Assembly (NCBI GenBank): GCA_963754135.1
Contig: CAVWEY010000003.1
Coordinates: 992,001 to 1,056,000 of the forward strand
From: JAJFUI01 sp963754135
GTDB lineage: Bacteria; Planctomycetota; Planctomycetia; Pirellulales; Thermoguttaceae
Direction of reading: 5' to 3'
DNA: 64,000 nt
Below are positions 41,809 to 50,272 of the stretch, piece by piece. Numbering within the stretch: position 1 is the stretch's first letter; each line of letters starts with the position of its first letter. A program made the translations under genes and the position numbers. A model generated the notes under the pieces. The model had not been told where the DNA came from. It saw only the letters and a program-made list of their open reading frames with translations, and did not search any database.

Positions 41809-43530
41809 GGGTGCAAGTTGCGCTTTGTAAGTCCGCCGTGGCATGGTAAACAAAAGGGGGGAAGTTTTGCTCGGTGGGAAGCCGAGCGGCAAGATTTTAG
41901 GCAAAGGAGGTAGCCAGGGATGGCAATGAGCAAAGAATTGCGTGAACGGATCAAGGGCATGGCGGCCGAGTTGCGGCGGGAAATGTGGGGGCCATCGGGC
42001 GCACCACCCTGGGGAAGAACCTTTGTCGAGATTGAAGACGAGACGGGCGAAGTCGGCGACGCGCTGGCCTGCGGCCTGCTCTGCGAGGGGCTGCAACAGC
42101 AAGCCGAAGCGGCCGGCCATACGGGGGGCAAGTGCAGCGGATGCGGGCAGGCGATCCCCTTGGACGAGATCGTCGCACGGCTCCTCCAGGCCAAGCGAGG
42201 AGAAGCCGTCTGGCAAGAATCCTACGGACATTGCCAGCGATGTCGGAAGGCTTTTTTTCCCTCAGTCACAAGCATTGGGGATTGCGCCGGACGACACGGC
42301 AAGTCCTCGGGTGCTGGAGAAGATGGTGTACGCGGGGACGCAAAGCCGTAGTTTCCGGCAGGCCGAACAAGACTTGAAACAACTGGCGGAGTTGGACGTT
42401 TCCGAACAGCGGATCGCGCGGGCCACAAAGCACATTGGACAGGAGCGCGTGGCCGGACGGAAGGCGGAAGAGGCGGCATGGGAGACGTTGCCGTTGCCAG
42501 AACAACAGGGGAGCCCGCGCGCGCAGGTTCCGCGCGTGGCCTGCGTCGAGATGGACGGCGGACGCATTCAGATTCGGAATCGGAATGAAGCAGAGTCGCC
42601 GGCAGAGGAGAAGAGAAAAGGGCGTTTCTGGCGTGAGACGAAAGTGGGCTGCTTGTTGTCGATGACGAGTGAAACCTCCGCGGCCGACCCTTGCCCGACG
42701 ATTCCCGAGATTTTCGTCGATCCGCGTCGCATGGGGCAGATTTCTCGGGAAATCAAGGGTTTTTCCGCCGTCGGCGAGTTGCCGACGGACGAAGAGCCGA
42801 CGGAGACGTCGGCGACCCAAAAGCGACAAGGCCAGCCGGAACCGCTGGTGCGGAGCGTGGTGGCCAGGCGGGAACCCATCGAGGCGTTTGGCAAGCAGTT
42901 GGCGTCGGCAGCATGGCGGCGCGGGTTCATGGCGGCCGGTCGCAAAGCGTTCGTGGGCGACGGCTCGGAAACGAACTGGTCGGTGTGGCGGCGATATTTT
43001 TCGCACTTCACGCCGATCGTGGATTTCATCCACGGGCTATGCTACGTCTTCGCCGGCGCGATGGCGGGCCTGCGCGATGAAGGAAGCGTGGCCGATCTAT
43101 TGTCAGTGGGCGCAGTGGTTGTGGAGCGGTCAGGTGGAGTTGGTGCTTGCCGCGTTGCGGGAACGTCAGCGGGAGTTGGGGCAGCCGGAGAAAGACGAGG
43201 CGGAGGACTCGCCCCGTTGCAAGGTGTCCGATGCGTTGTGCTATCTGGAGAACCAAGCACCGAGAATGCGTTACGACCGATACCGCCGAGAAGGGCTTCC
43301 GATCACCAGCAGCCACATCGAATCGACAATCAAGCAAATCAACCGGCGTGTGAAGGGCACCGAAAAGTTCTGGTCGAGTGGAGGAGCGGATGCGTTGTTG
43401 CAGTTGGCCGCCGACTACCTCAGCGACACGCAACCGCTGATCGCCTTCTGGCGGGAGCGAACGAGCCAAGCCACCGGCCAACGGCACTACCAAACGGCCG
43501 GATAAACGGCGCAAAGTACAACTTGCACCC
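41809..43530 (+). mobile_element. ISKra4-family-like insertion sequence, 1722 bp
   Basis: The left end GGGTGCAAGTTGCGCTTTG (41809 on) is repeated inverted at the right end ending 43530 (its complement reads GGGTGCAAGTTGTACTTTG), two mismatches in 19. The flanks carry a perfect 9-bp duplication. The single transposase gene has the ISKra4 pattern. The right-hand duplication overlaps the TAG stop (43535-43537) of the neighbouring secreted-hydrolase gene, so insertion happened exactly at that gene's end and the gene kept its stop. Perfect duplications suggest recent insertion. Confidence 0.88.
41920..43505 (+). pseudogene. ISKra4-like transposase, two frameshifts
   Basis: About 525 residues in three frames. 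Part 1 (from ATG 41920) has the zinc-binding CSGCGQAIPLDEIV and CQRCRKAFFP. A shift at the T7 run 42250-42256 leads to FPQSQALGIAPDD, VACVEMDGGRIQIR (DGG motif region), and WSVWRRYFSHFTPIVDFIHG. A second shift near 43085 leads to EAWPIYCQWAQWLWSGQVEL and ITSSHIESTIKQINRRVKGT. A T6 run would restore the first junction, so transcriptional slippage on T7 could also bridge it. The second shift has no such tract, so the gene is probably inactive unless that base is a sequence error. Confidence 0.8.
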
Positions 43531-43539
43531 GCTGCTAAT
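43531..43539. repeat. target-site duplication, right copy (GCTGCTAAT)
   Basis: Identical to 41800-41808. It contains the complement of the TAG stop of the hydrolase-like gene. Confidence 0.85.
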
Positions 43540-45943
43540 TCTTGAACTGCTCCAGCAGCCAGCGGCAGTTGAGGACCTTCTCGGCCAGGTCCAGCGGCAG
43601 GTAGAAGTAGTGGTTCGAGGGCTCGAAGCCGATCCGCGAATCCTCGCTGGCAAGCGTGAAGAGACGGCGGCTCAGCGCGATCTCCGATTCCAACGAGCGG
43701 CGGATTTCCGTCCGCAGCCGTTGCCGCTCTGCCGGCGAGAGCGTTTTGGCGGGACCGGCCAGGGCGTCGCGGGCCAGGACGAAACGGGCCTGGTTGGCGA
43801 CGGATTGGAAGTGGATTTGCGCCGCCTCGGCGTAGCGGAGTTCGGCCCGGACGTCGGCGCGGCGGTCCGCCGGGGCCTTCTCCACGGCCGCCCGCAACAG
43901 CGGAATCCCCACGCGCCAGCCTTCGGCCACCTTCTCGAACTGGGCGGCGAAGACCGCGGGCGGGTACGGCCCGCGCCAGCCGTCCAGGTCGTCGTACGGA
44001 ATGCCCGTCATGGTGGCCCGATAGCCGGTCTTCGTGAGATAGAGCGGGTTGGCGGGGCCGACTTGGACCGGGCACTGATAGAGCACCGTGCAGTCGAAGG
44101 GATACTGTTGGAAGGCCGTGCTGAAAGCGGTCCAGGCCTTGCGCGCCAGCGGGGCGCCGTCGGGGCCGTAACGCTCGGCGGCCACCGCGTCGAGTACTTC
44201 GGCGGCCGCCCTCACCCCCTGCCCCTCTCCCAAAGGGCGAGGGGAGACGTCTTGCCCTTCTCCCAAAGGGAGAGGGGAGATGCCGAAGCGGGCGGCGATT
44301 TCGAGGTTCGGCGAGGGATAGCCGCCCAGCGTCCAGCTTAGCATCATGCCGTCCAGGCCGGCGGAGGCCAGGTTGTGGCAGTGTTCGGCCACCAGGTCCA
44401 TCACCGGCAGATACGGCACCGACGACAGCTCCCAGGTATTGTTCAACTGGACCTTGGCGACGGTTTTCAGGCCGGACTGCTTGGCGAGTTTCCAGTGGCG
44501 GATTGCCCGCGGGCCAGGCCCGACCGCCGACATCGCGTATTCGCCGACCGCGGCCGGCACGCCGCCGCGCCGCAGCGGCAACGACCATTCGCTCACCGAC
44601 ATCAGCCAGACCGGCTTGGGCAGCCGGGCGATGACGTCGGGGGCGTCGCCGTGGCCTCGCCAGCCCCAGTCCCAGACGATCACCTTGGCGTTGGGGTTGC
44701 CGCGGTGGACGCCCTGCTCAATGGCCGCGTTCACCTCGGCGATGATCTCCGCGTCAGTGCGGTTCTTGCAGTGGGGGCAGGACCGCCAGTTGCCGTGCGA
44801 GGCGCAGTTGGTGAGGTTCTCGGAGGCGGTGATGGTGAACACGCCGGCCAGGTCGGGCACCTCGCGGAAGACGTAAGCCAGGGCGTCGCTCATCCACGCG
44901 CGGACGGCCGGGTGCGAGGTACACATGGCGGTGAAGTCGCCTTCGCGGACGCCGGCCATTTCGGGGCGGTGCTGGAAGAAGACGTTGGGCATCATCCGCG
45001 GCTCGTTCATGTAGAGATAGACCCCGATGCCGAACCGCTTGGCCCGCGCCACCAAAGTCCGCAGATTGGCCAGGCGGCGCTCATGGCCGGCGCCGAACTC
45101 GGGGAAGGCCGTGCCGCCCGGCGCCATGTCGCGCAATACGACGTGCAGCCAGACGCCGTTGACGTCCAAGGCGGAGAGCCGCTGCAAGAGGCCGTCGGGA
45201 TAGGGATCGAGCGTGGCGTCCCAAAGCGGGTCGCCGTAGACCGCAAAATAGGAATAGATGAAACGCAGCGGCCGGTAGGGTGGGACGAGCGCAGCGCTGT
45301 CCCACCGGGGATTCTCGCGCCTCTTGGTGGGACTGCGCTCCGCTTGTCCCACCCTACCGGAAGCCTCGCGGAACTGCCGGACGAAGTCGAACCGCGGCTC
45401 GGCGGGCCGGCGGATTTCCTCGCCGAAAACCTCCTCAATCGTTCGGCGGATCTCGGCCGCGCGGCACCGGGCGGACTCGTCCGGCGGACGCCAGCGGAGC
45501 GGCTCGCAGCGGGGCTTCAGATAACCAAGTTTGACCCAGAGGAAGTCTTCCTCGCGGAGCGTGAAGGCCAGTTTTTGCGGCGTCATGCCCAGCAGTTCGA
45601 GTAGTTGCTCGTAAGGGAGGAGGTGCCAGTTGCGGCGCACCAGCGTGATGTAGCCGCGGGTTTTCATCTCGGGCGGCGGCGCGGCGGCGGGCGGCAGGCC
45701 CAGCGACGCGGCCAACGCCTCCACGTCCGCCGTGGATGCGCCCAGCAGCTTGGCCATCTCGGCCGGCGCGACCAGGTTCCAGTTGCGCCAGATGAACTCG
45801 TGGAGGCGGTCGGGGAAATGCCCGGCCCGGAGCGCCGGCGGGTTGCTCCCCAGCGGCAAGACCGTCTCGGCGGCACGGCTGGCGCCGAGTCCGCAGAACA
45901 GGAAAACACACGTCCAGGTAACGCCCGGCAGAGTTTTCGACAT
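43535..45943 (-). CDS. secreted hydrolase-like protein (glycosidase-type barrel), function unknown
   Basis: An 802-residue exported protein: signal peptide (TWTCVFLFCGLGASRAAE), a helical N-domain (about 40-160), then a barrel-like domain with RFIYSYFAVYGDPLWDATLD, NGVWLHVVLRDMAP, FGIGVYLYMNEPRMMPN, FTITASENLTNCASHGNW and a CPHC pair, and KVIVWDWGWRGHG. Acidic residues at strand ends suggest a glycoside hydrolase-type fold, but I cannot assign a family. Two segments come from palindromic elements: GQAERSPTKRRENPRWDSAA (45272-45360) and PLGEGQDVSPRPLGEGQGV (44211-44280). The start is ATG 45941-45943. An insertion sequence sits at its stop codon. Confidence 0.7.
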   Translation of the reverse strand: MSKTLPGVTWTCVFLFCGLGASRAAETVLPLGSNPPALRAGHFPDRLHEFIWRNWNLVAPAEMAKLLGASTADVEALAASLGLPPAAAPPPEMKTRGYITLVRRNWHLLPYEQLLELLGMTPQKLAFTLREEDFLWVKLGYLKPRCEPLRWRPPDESARCRAAEIRRTIEEVFGEEIRRPAEPRFDFVRQFREASGRVGQAERSPTKRRENPRWDSAALVPPYRPLRFIYSYFAVYGDPLWDATLDPYPDGLLQRLSALDVNGVWLHVVLRDMAPGGTAFPEFGAGHERRLANLRTLVARAKRFGIGVYLYMNEPRMMPNVFFQHRPEMAGVREGDFTAMCTSHPAVRAWMSDALAYVFREVPDLAGVFTITASENLTNCASHGNWRSCPHCKNRTDAEIIAEVNAAIEQGVHRGNPNAKVIVWDWGWRGHGDAPDVIARLPKPVWLMSVSEWSLPLRRGGVPAAVGEYAMSAVGPGPRAIRHWKLAKQSGLKTVAKVQLNNTWELSSVPYLPVMDLVAEHCHNLASAGLDGMMLSWTLGGYPSPNLEIAARFGISPLPLGEGQDVSPRPLGEGQGVRAAAEVLDAVAAERYGPDGAPLARKAWTAFSTAFQQYPFDCTVLYQCPVQVGPANPLYLTKTGYRATMTGIPYDDLDGWRGPYPPAVFAAQFEKVAEGWRVGIPLLRAAVEKAPADRRADVRAELRYAEAAQIHFQSVANQARFVLARDALAGPAKTLSPAERQRLRTEIRRSLESEIALSRRLFTLASEDSRIGFEPSNHYFYLPLDLAEKVLNCRWLLEQFKN
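44211..44280. repeat. intragenic repeat CCCTCTCCCAAAGGG (two units)
   Basis: Two tandem copies of CTCTCCCAAAGGGCGAGGGG type sequence, each a small palindrome, encode PLGEGQDVSPRPLGEGQGV inside the secreted hydrolase gene without breaking the frame. Confidence 0.8.
45272..45360. repeat. intragenic inverted repeat GGTAGGGTGGGAC family
   Basis: Ends CCGGTAGGGTGGGAC and GTCCCACCCTACCGG are perfect complements, with inner GGGAC/GTCCC hairpins. It is in the secreted hydrolase gene and stays open. Confidence 0.85.
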
Positions 45944-45978
45944 CGCTGGGGCTCCTTGAATTCGAGGCCGTTGCCACG

Positions 45979-48183
45979 CTACTTCGCGCACAACTGCTTG
46001 GCCGCGGCGACGACGTTCTCCACCGTGAAGCCAAAATGCTTGAACAGCACGCCCACCGGCGCCGAGGCCCCAAAGCCGCACATGCCGAGGAACGTGCCGC
46101 CCGGTCCGAGGTATTTCTCCCAGCCCTGCTTCACTCCCAACTCGACCGCCACCCGGCGCGTGACGGCCGGCGGCAGCACCGCGTCGCGGTACTCGGCCGG
46201 CTGGGCGTCGAAAAGCTGCCAGCAAGGCATGCTGACCACGCGGGCCTGGATCCCCTCGGCCACCAGTTGCTCATAAGCGGCCACGCAGAGCGAGACCTCG
46301 CTGCCGGTGCCGATCAGGATCACGTCCGGTTGTACATCGGATCGGCGACGGGAGTCGCCTCCTACAGTGCCGGCGGCATCGGCCAGAATGTAGCCGCCGC
46401 GGCGGAGCCCTTCGGCCGAGGCGTACTTCGTGCGGTCGAGCGTGGGCAGGTTCTGCCGCGTCAGCACGAGCGCGGCCGGCCGATCCTTGAGCGGCAGGAT
46501 CACCCGGTACGCCTCGGCCACCTCGTTGGCGTCGGCCGGGCGGATCACCAGCAAGTTGGGAATCGCCCGCAGCGCGGCCAGGTGCTCGATCGGCTGGTGC
46601 GTGGGGCCATCCTCGCCCACGCCGATCGAATCGTGCGTCAGGACGTAGAACACCGGCAGGCCCATCAGCGCGGCCAGGCGGATCGACGGGCGCATGTAGT
46701 CGGTGAAGACGAAGAAGGTGGCGCCGAAGGCCCGCAGGCCGCAGAGCGACATGCCGTTGCAGGCGGCGGCCATGACGTGCTCGCGGATGCCGAAGTGGAA
46801 GTTGCGGCCGGCGTACTGGCCGGCCTCGAAATCGCCCGCCCCATCGAACTTCAGCAGCGTATTGGTCGAGGGGGCCAGGTCGGCCGAGCCGCCCAGCAGC
46901 CAGGGGACCCGCGGGCCGATCTGGTTGAGCACTTTTCCCGACGAGGCCCGAGTGGCCATTCCTTTTGCGTCGGTGGGGAAGGGCTGGATGTCGGCGTCCC
47001 AATCGGCGGGCAGTTGGCGGCGGTCGATCTGCTCCAGTTGGGCGGCTAGGTCGGGATATTGGGCCTTGTAACGGGCGAACTTCGGGGCCCAGTCGGCGTG
47101 GAGCTTCTCGCCCCGCGCGCCGACGCCCTGGCGGAAATGGGCCGGCACCTCGGCGGGCACCAGGAACTTTTCATTTTCCGGCCAGCCGTAGGCCGCCTTC
47201 GTCAGCCGGACCTCCTCCTCGCCCAGCGGCGCGCCGTGGGCCTCGGCCGTGTTGGCCTTGTGTGGCGCGCCGAAGGCGATCACGCTACGGACGATAATCA
47301 GCGTGGGCCGGTCGGCGGCGAAACTGTACTCCTCACGCTCTGCGTGAGAAATGGCCTCGTCGCAACGCCCGCTGTTCGCGCCACGCACTTCCTCACGCGG
47401 AGCGTGAGGAGTACATTCCTTCGCGGCTGCCGCGGGGTCGCGGAACATCCCCAGCGCGCGGCGGATCGCGGCCAGATTGTTCGCGTCGCTCACGTGGATC
47501 ACGTTCCAGCCGTAGCCAGTGAACCGGGCAGCCACGTCCTCGCTGAAACTCAAGCTGGTGTTGCCCTCGATCGTGATATGGTTGTCGTCGTAGAGCCAGC
47601 AGAGGTTCGAGAGCCGCAAGTGCCCGGCCAGCGAAGCCGCCTCGCCGCCGACGCCCTCCATCAGGTCGCCGTCGCTACAAAAGGCATAAACGTTGAAATC
47701 GAACAGGTCGAAGTCCGGCCGGTTGTAGCGGGCGGCCAGCCAGCGGGAGGCGATGGCCATGCCGACGCTGTTGCCGATCCCCTGGCCCAATGGGCCGGTG
47801 GTGGTTTCGACGCCGCTCGTGTGTCCGTGCTCGGGATGGCCGGGGCAGCGGCTGCCGAGTTGGCGGAACTGGCGGATGGCCTCGAGCGGCACGGCCGGCT
47901 CACCGGTGGGCCGGCCTTCGGCATCCAGTTGCCGCACGCCCGCCAGGTGCAGCACGGCGTAGAGCAACATCGAGGCGTGGCCGCAGGAGAGGACGAAGCG
48001 GTCGCGGTTGGGCCAGTGGGGCTGGAGCGGGTCGTAGCGCAGAAACTCGTTCCAGAGGACGTAGGCCGCCGGGGCCAGGGCCATCGGCGTGCCGGGGTGC
48101 CCGCTCTTGGCCGCCTCGACGGCATCCATCGCCAGGGTGCGGATCGTATCGATTGCCAGTTGTTCGATCGGTTTCTCGCTCAT
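45979..48183 (-). CDS. tkt: transketolase, with in-frame palindromic insertions
   Basis: A 734-residue thiamine diphosphate enzyme of the pentose phosphate pathway. It shows AKSGHPGTPMALAPAAYVLW, GPLGQGIGNSVGMAI, the ThDP motif SDGDLMEGVGGEAASLAGHL ending near DDNHITIEG, and FFVFTDYMRPSIRLAALM with THDSIGVGEDGPTHQPIEHL. A roughly 30-residue stretch TPHAPREEVRGANSGRCDEA onward, between DAN..AL and RPTLIIVRS, is encoded by the element at 47325-47415. A second short insertion (TVGGDSRRRSDVQ) matches a GGCGAC palindrome at 46344-46366. Start ATG 48181-48183. dcd ends 8 bp upstream, so nth-dcd-tkt is probably one operon. Confidence 0.93.
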   Translation of the reverse strand: MSEKPIEQLAIDTIRTLAMDAVEAAKSGHPGTPMALAPAAYVLWNEFLRYDPLQPHWPNRDRFVLSCGHASMLLYAVLHLAGVRQLDAEGRPTGEPAVPLEAIRQFRQLGSRCPGHPEHGHTSGVETTTGPLGQGIGNSVGMAIASRWLAARYNRPDFDLFDFNVYAFCSDGDLMEGVGGEAASLAGHLRLSNLCWLYDDNHITIEGNTSLSFSEDVAARFTGYGWNVIHVSDANNLAAIRRALGMFRDPAAAAKECTPHAPREEVRGANSGRCDEAISHAEREEYSFAADRPTLIIVRSVIAFGAPHKANTAEAHGAPLGEEEVRLTKAAYGWPENEKFLVPAEVPAHFRQGVGARGEKLHADWAPKFARYKAQYPDLAAQLEQIDRRQLPADWDADIQPFPTDAKGMATRASSGKVLNQIGPRVPWLLGGSADLAPSTNTLLKFDGAGDFEAGQYAGRNFHFGIREHVMAAACNGMSLCGLRAFGATFFVFTDYMRPSIRLAALMGLPVFYVLTHDSIGVGEDGPTHQPIEHLAALRAIPNLLVIRPADANEVAEAYRVILPLKDRPAALVLTRQNLPTLDRTKYASAEGLRRGGYILADAAGTVGGDSRRRSDVQPDVILIGTGSEVSLCVAAYEQLVAEGIQARVVSMPCWQLFDAQPAEYRDAVLPPAVTRRVAVELGVKQGWEKYLGPGGTFLGMCGFGASAPVGVLFKHFGFTVENVVAAAKQLCAK
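46344..46366. repeat. short palindrome GGCGACGGGAGTCGCC in tkt
   Basis: GGCGAC-ggga-GTCGCC followed by TCCTACA, a compact element in frame within the transketolase gene. Confidence 0.6.
47325..47415. repeat. intragenic element in tkt, CTCACGCTCCGCGTGAG family
   Basis: Ends TGTACTCCTCACGCTC and GAGCGTGAGGAGTACA are complementary over 24 bp (one mismatch) and the spacer is about 43 bp. It belongs to the family of 12241-12296 and 14292-14345. Confidence 0.88.
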
Positions 48184-48191
48184 AATTGCTC

Positions 48192-48770
48192 CTATCCGTG
48201 CGACCGCTCGATCCCCAGCGGCAGTTTCAGTTGCGGGTCTTGCTCGCAGCCGGGGTTCAGTTCCTTGAACAGCAAGCTCGGCTGGATGTCCGTGTTGTGC
48301 TGGTACTTGTCGCTCTGGTACTCGGTGAACGAGCCGTGGATGTCGTGGTAGAAGATTTGGCAGATGGCCACGCTGGCGTAAATCCGCACCGGCTGCACGG
48401 CGAACATTTCGAGCGTCCAGAAGCCGCAAAAGCCCACGTCGCCGAAGCCGGCCGTGACGTGGACGAACAGCCCCAGCCGGCCGATCGACGAGCGGCCCTC
48501 GATCATCGGCACCAGGTTGTGCGTCTCGGTCCGCTCGACGGTTCGGCCGAGATAGAGTTGCTGCGGCTGGAGCACGATCCCCTCGGGCGGGATGCGGAGC
48601 CGGCGGACCCGGTTCGCCTTTCGCATGTCCAGCACCACCTCCTCGTAGACCATCAACTCGTCGTGCAGCGTCAGGTTGTAGCTGTTCGGGTTGAGCCGCG
48701 CGGGCTCGAACGGGTCGATCACGATGTTCGTGCCCAGTTGGCGGCGGATTTCGTGACCGGAGAGGACCAT
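48192..48770 (-). CDS. dcd: dCTP deaminase
   Basis: A 192-residue dUTPase/dCTP-deaminase superfamily enzyme. EGRSSIGRLGLFVHVTAGFG is the signature with catalytic-region residues, followed by DVGFCGFWTLEMF and QIFYHDI. It supplies dUTP for thymidylate synthesis. Start ATG 48768-48770 overlaps the nth stop by one base (TAATG). An upstream in-frame extension lies inside nth and is rejected. Confidence 0.92.
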   Translation of the reverse strand: MVLSGHEIRRQLGTNIVIDPFEPARLNPNSYNLTLHDELMVYEEVVLDMRKANRVRRLRIPPEGIVLQPQQLYLGRTVERTETHNLVPMIEGRSSIGRLGLFVHVTAGFGDVGFCGFWTLEMFAVQPVRIYASVAICQIFYHDIHGSFTEYQSDKYQHNTDIQPSLLFKELNPGCEQDPQLKLPLGIERSHG

Positions 48771-49423
48771 TAGTCGCCCTCGACTCCAATCTTCGGACAA
48801 AGCGATCCCAGCGGGCACTCGGGGCAGTTCGGCTTCCGTGCCGTGCAACAACGGCGGCCGTGCTGAATCAGGCGATGGGCCAGCGCAATCCACTCCGTTT
48901 CGGCGAACTGACGCATCAGGTCCCGCTCGATCTTCTCGGGGTCTTTCTCGCTGGTCAGTCCCAGGCGGCGGGCGATCCGGGCGACGTGCGTATCGACCAC
49001 CACGCCGACGGCCACGCCGTAGGCCGTGCCGAGGACCACATTGGCCGTCTTCCGGCCGACGCCCGGCAACTCGACGAGCTTCTCCATTTCCTTGGGCACC
49101 TGCCCGTCGTGTTGTTCCAGCAAGGCGCGGCAGGCGTTCTGGATGCTCTTGGCCTTGTTGCGGAAGAAGCCCGTGCTCTGAATGTCCCGCTCCAAGTCGG
49201 CCAGGCCGGCCCGGGCGTAGTGGGCCGCCGTCAGATACTTGCAGAAGAGCGACTTGGTGACCTTATTGACCCGCACGTCGGTGCATTGGGCCGAAAGGAT
49301 CGTGGCCACCAGCAATTCCAGGGGCGTGTGGAAATCGAGCGAGCAGCGGGCGTCGGGATATTCCGCGGCCAGCCGGCGAGCGATCTGGGCGGCGCGGCGT
49401 TTCTCGGCGGCGACTTGGGGCAT
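48770..49423 (-). CDS. nth: endonuclease III
   Basis: A 217-residue base-excision DNA glycosylase/AP lyase. LLVATILSAQCTDVRVN, the helix-hairpin-helix LPGVGRKTANVVLG with the catalytic-region Lys after GR, VVDTHVARIARRLG with the catalytic Asp, and the iron-sulfur cluster CTARKPNCPECPLGSLC (C-x6-C-x2-C-x5-C) are all present. The start is ATG 49421-49423 (MPQVAAEKRR). It is the first gene of nth-dcd-tkt. Confidence 0.93.
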   Translation of the reverse strand: MPQVAAEKRRAAQIARRLAAEYPDARCSLDFHTPLELLVATILSAQCTDVRVNKVTKSLFCKYLTAAHYARAGLADLERDIQSTGFFRNKAKSIQNACRALLEQHDGQVPKEMEKLVELPGVGRKTANVVLGTAYGVAVGVVVDTHVARIARRLGLTSEKDPEKIERDLMRQFAETEWIALAHRLIQHGRRCCTARKPNCPECPLGSLCPKIGVEGD

Positions 49424-49505
49424 AAGCAGACCTCGCAGAAAGGCCCCATTCTGGTCCGACCAGCAGGTCGGTGTCAAGTATGGTGACGGGAAGGCAATGT
49501 CGCGC

Positions 49506-49587
49506 GAATAGCCGGGGGCTAACAGCCCCCGGTGAGGACAACCGCCACTCGACGCACGTTCCGGGGGCTGTTAGCCCCCGGCTATTC
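49506..49587. repeat. 27-bp inverted repeat, CCGGGGGCTAACAGCCCCCG family
   Basis: Arms 49506-49532 and 49561-49587 are perfect complements, each itself a palindrome. A half-copy is inside bamA at 61087-61108. It lies between the nth promoter region and the nucleotidyltransferase stop. Confidence 0.88.
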
Positions 49588-49613
49588 TGACATCCGCTTT
49601 CCTCTCGACGCTT

Positions 49614-50204
49614 TCAGCCCTCGGGATTGTCCAGCAGTTCTTGCAGCCGCGCGGCCAACTCGGGGCGAAAACGCCCGGGCCAACCGGCGTCGATCAAACC
49701 CACGTCGATCAGATCGCGGAGGTGCATCCGATCCTTGTCGCGGAACGAGGTGAGCTTCATCCGCACCAGCGATTCCAGCGAGAGAAGCCGAAAGGACGCC
49801 GCGGCCTCGCTCTCGGAAACGTCGGGGGCGGGCAGCACATACTCCGGCCGAACCTTCTCGCCGGCGAAGACCAAATGTACGGCGTCGCGGGCCTTGGCAT
49901 CCGGGCCGTCCAGAAGCATATCCACGCCGGCGGCATGGCGATAGACAAAGCCCGCCTTCGACATGGCCTCGACGGCGGCCGGCAGGTCCTCACGTCGGAT
50001 AAGAATGTCCACGTCTTGGGTGTTCCGCACGGCCGTCTCGTCCACGCGGGAAACCCAGGCCGCCACGGCGTTGCCGCCCAGCACCGCGTAGGGAACGCCG
50101 GCCTGTTCCAGCGTCGTCGCCGCCCGCAACAGCCGTTGGCGCACTTTCTCCACGGCCCGCTCCATCCTTTCCCAGGAAACGTCTCCGTAACAAATATGCT
50201 CCAT
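49614..50204 (-). CDS. nucleotidyltransferase-fold protein
   Basis: A 196-residue protein with nucleotidyltransferase motifs: AVLGGNAVAAWVSRVDETA and TQDVDILIRREDL (DxD). The Gly-Gly-Asn and DVD spacing resembles AbiEii-like and other minimal-type nucleotidyltransferases. The C-terminal half (SLESLVRMKLTSFRDKDRMH) matches proteins that use the domain in small-molecule or toxin-antitoxin contexts. GGGAG before ATG 50202-50204 decides the start over a GTG 9 bp upstream. No partner gene is adjacent. Confidence 0.75.
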   Translation of the reverse strand: MEHICYGDVSWERMERAVEKVRQRLLRAATTLEQAGVPYAVLGGNAVAAWVSRVDETAVRNTQDVDILIRREDLPAAVEAMSKAGFVYRHAAGVDMLLDGPDAKARDAVHLVFAGEKVRPEYVLPAPDVSESEAAASFRLLSLESLVRMKLTSFRDKDRMHLRDLIDVGLIDAGWPGRFRPELAARLQELLDNPEG

Positions 50205-50272
50205 CGAATTCACTCCCGGCTACTTCATCAGTATACCGCGCCGATCGCCCGCGATGGAAGCAGGCAGAACGC

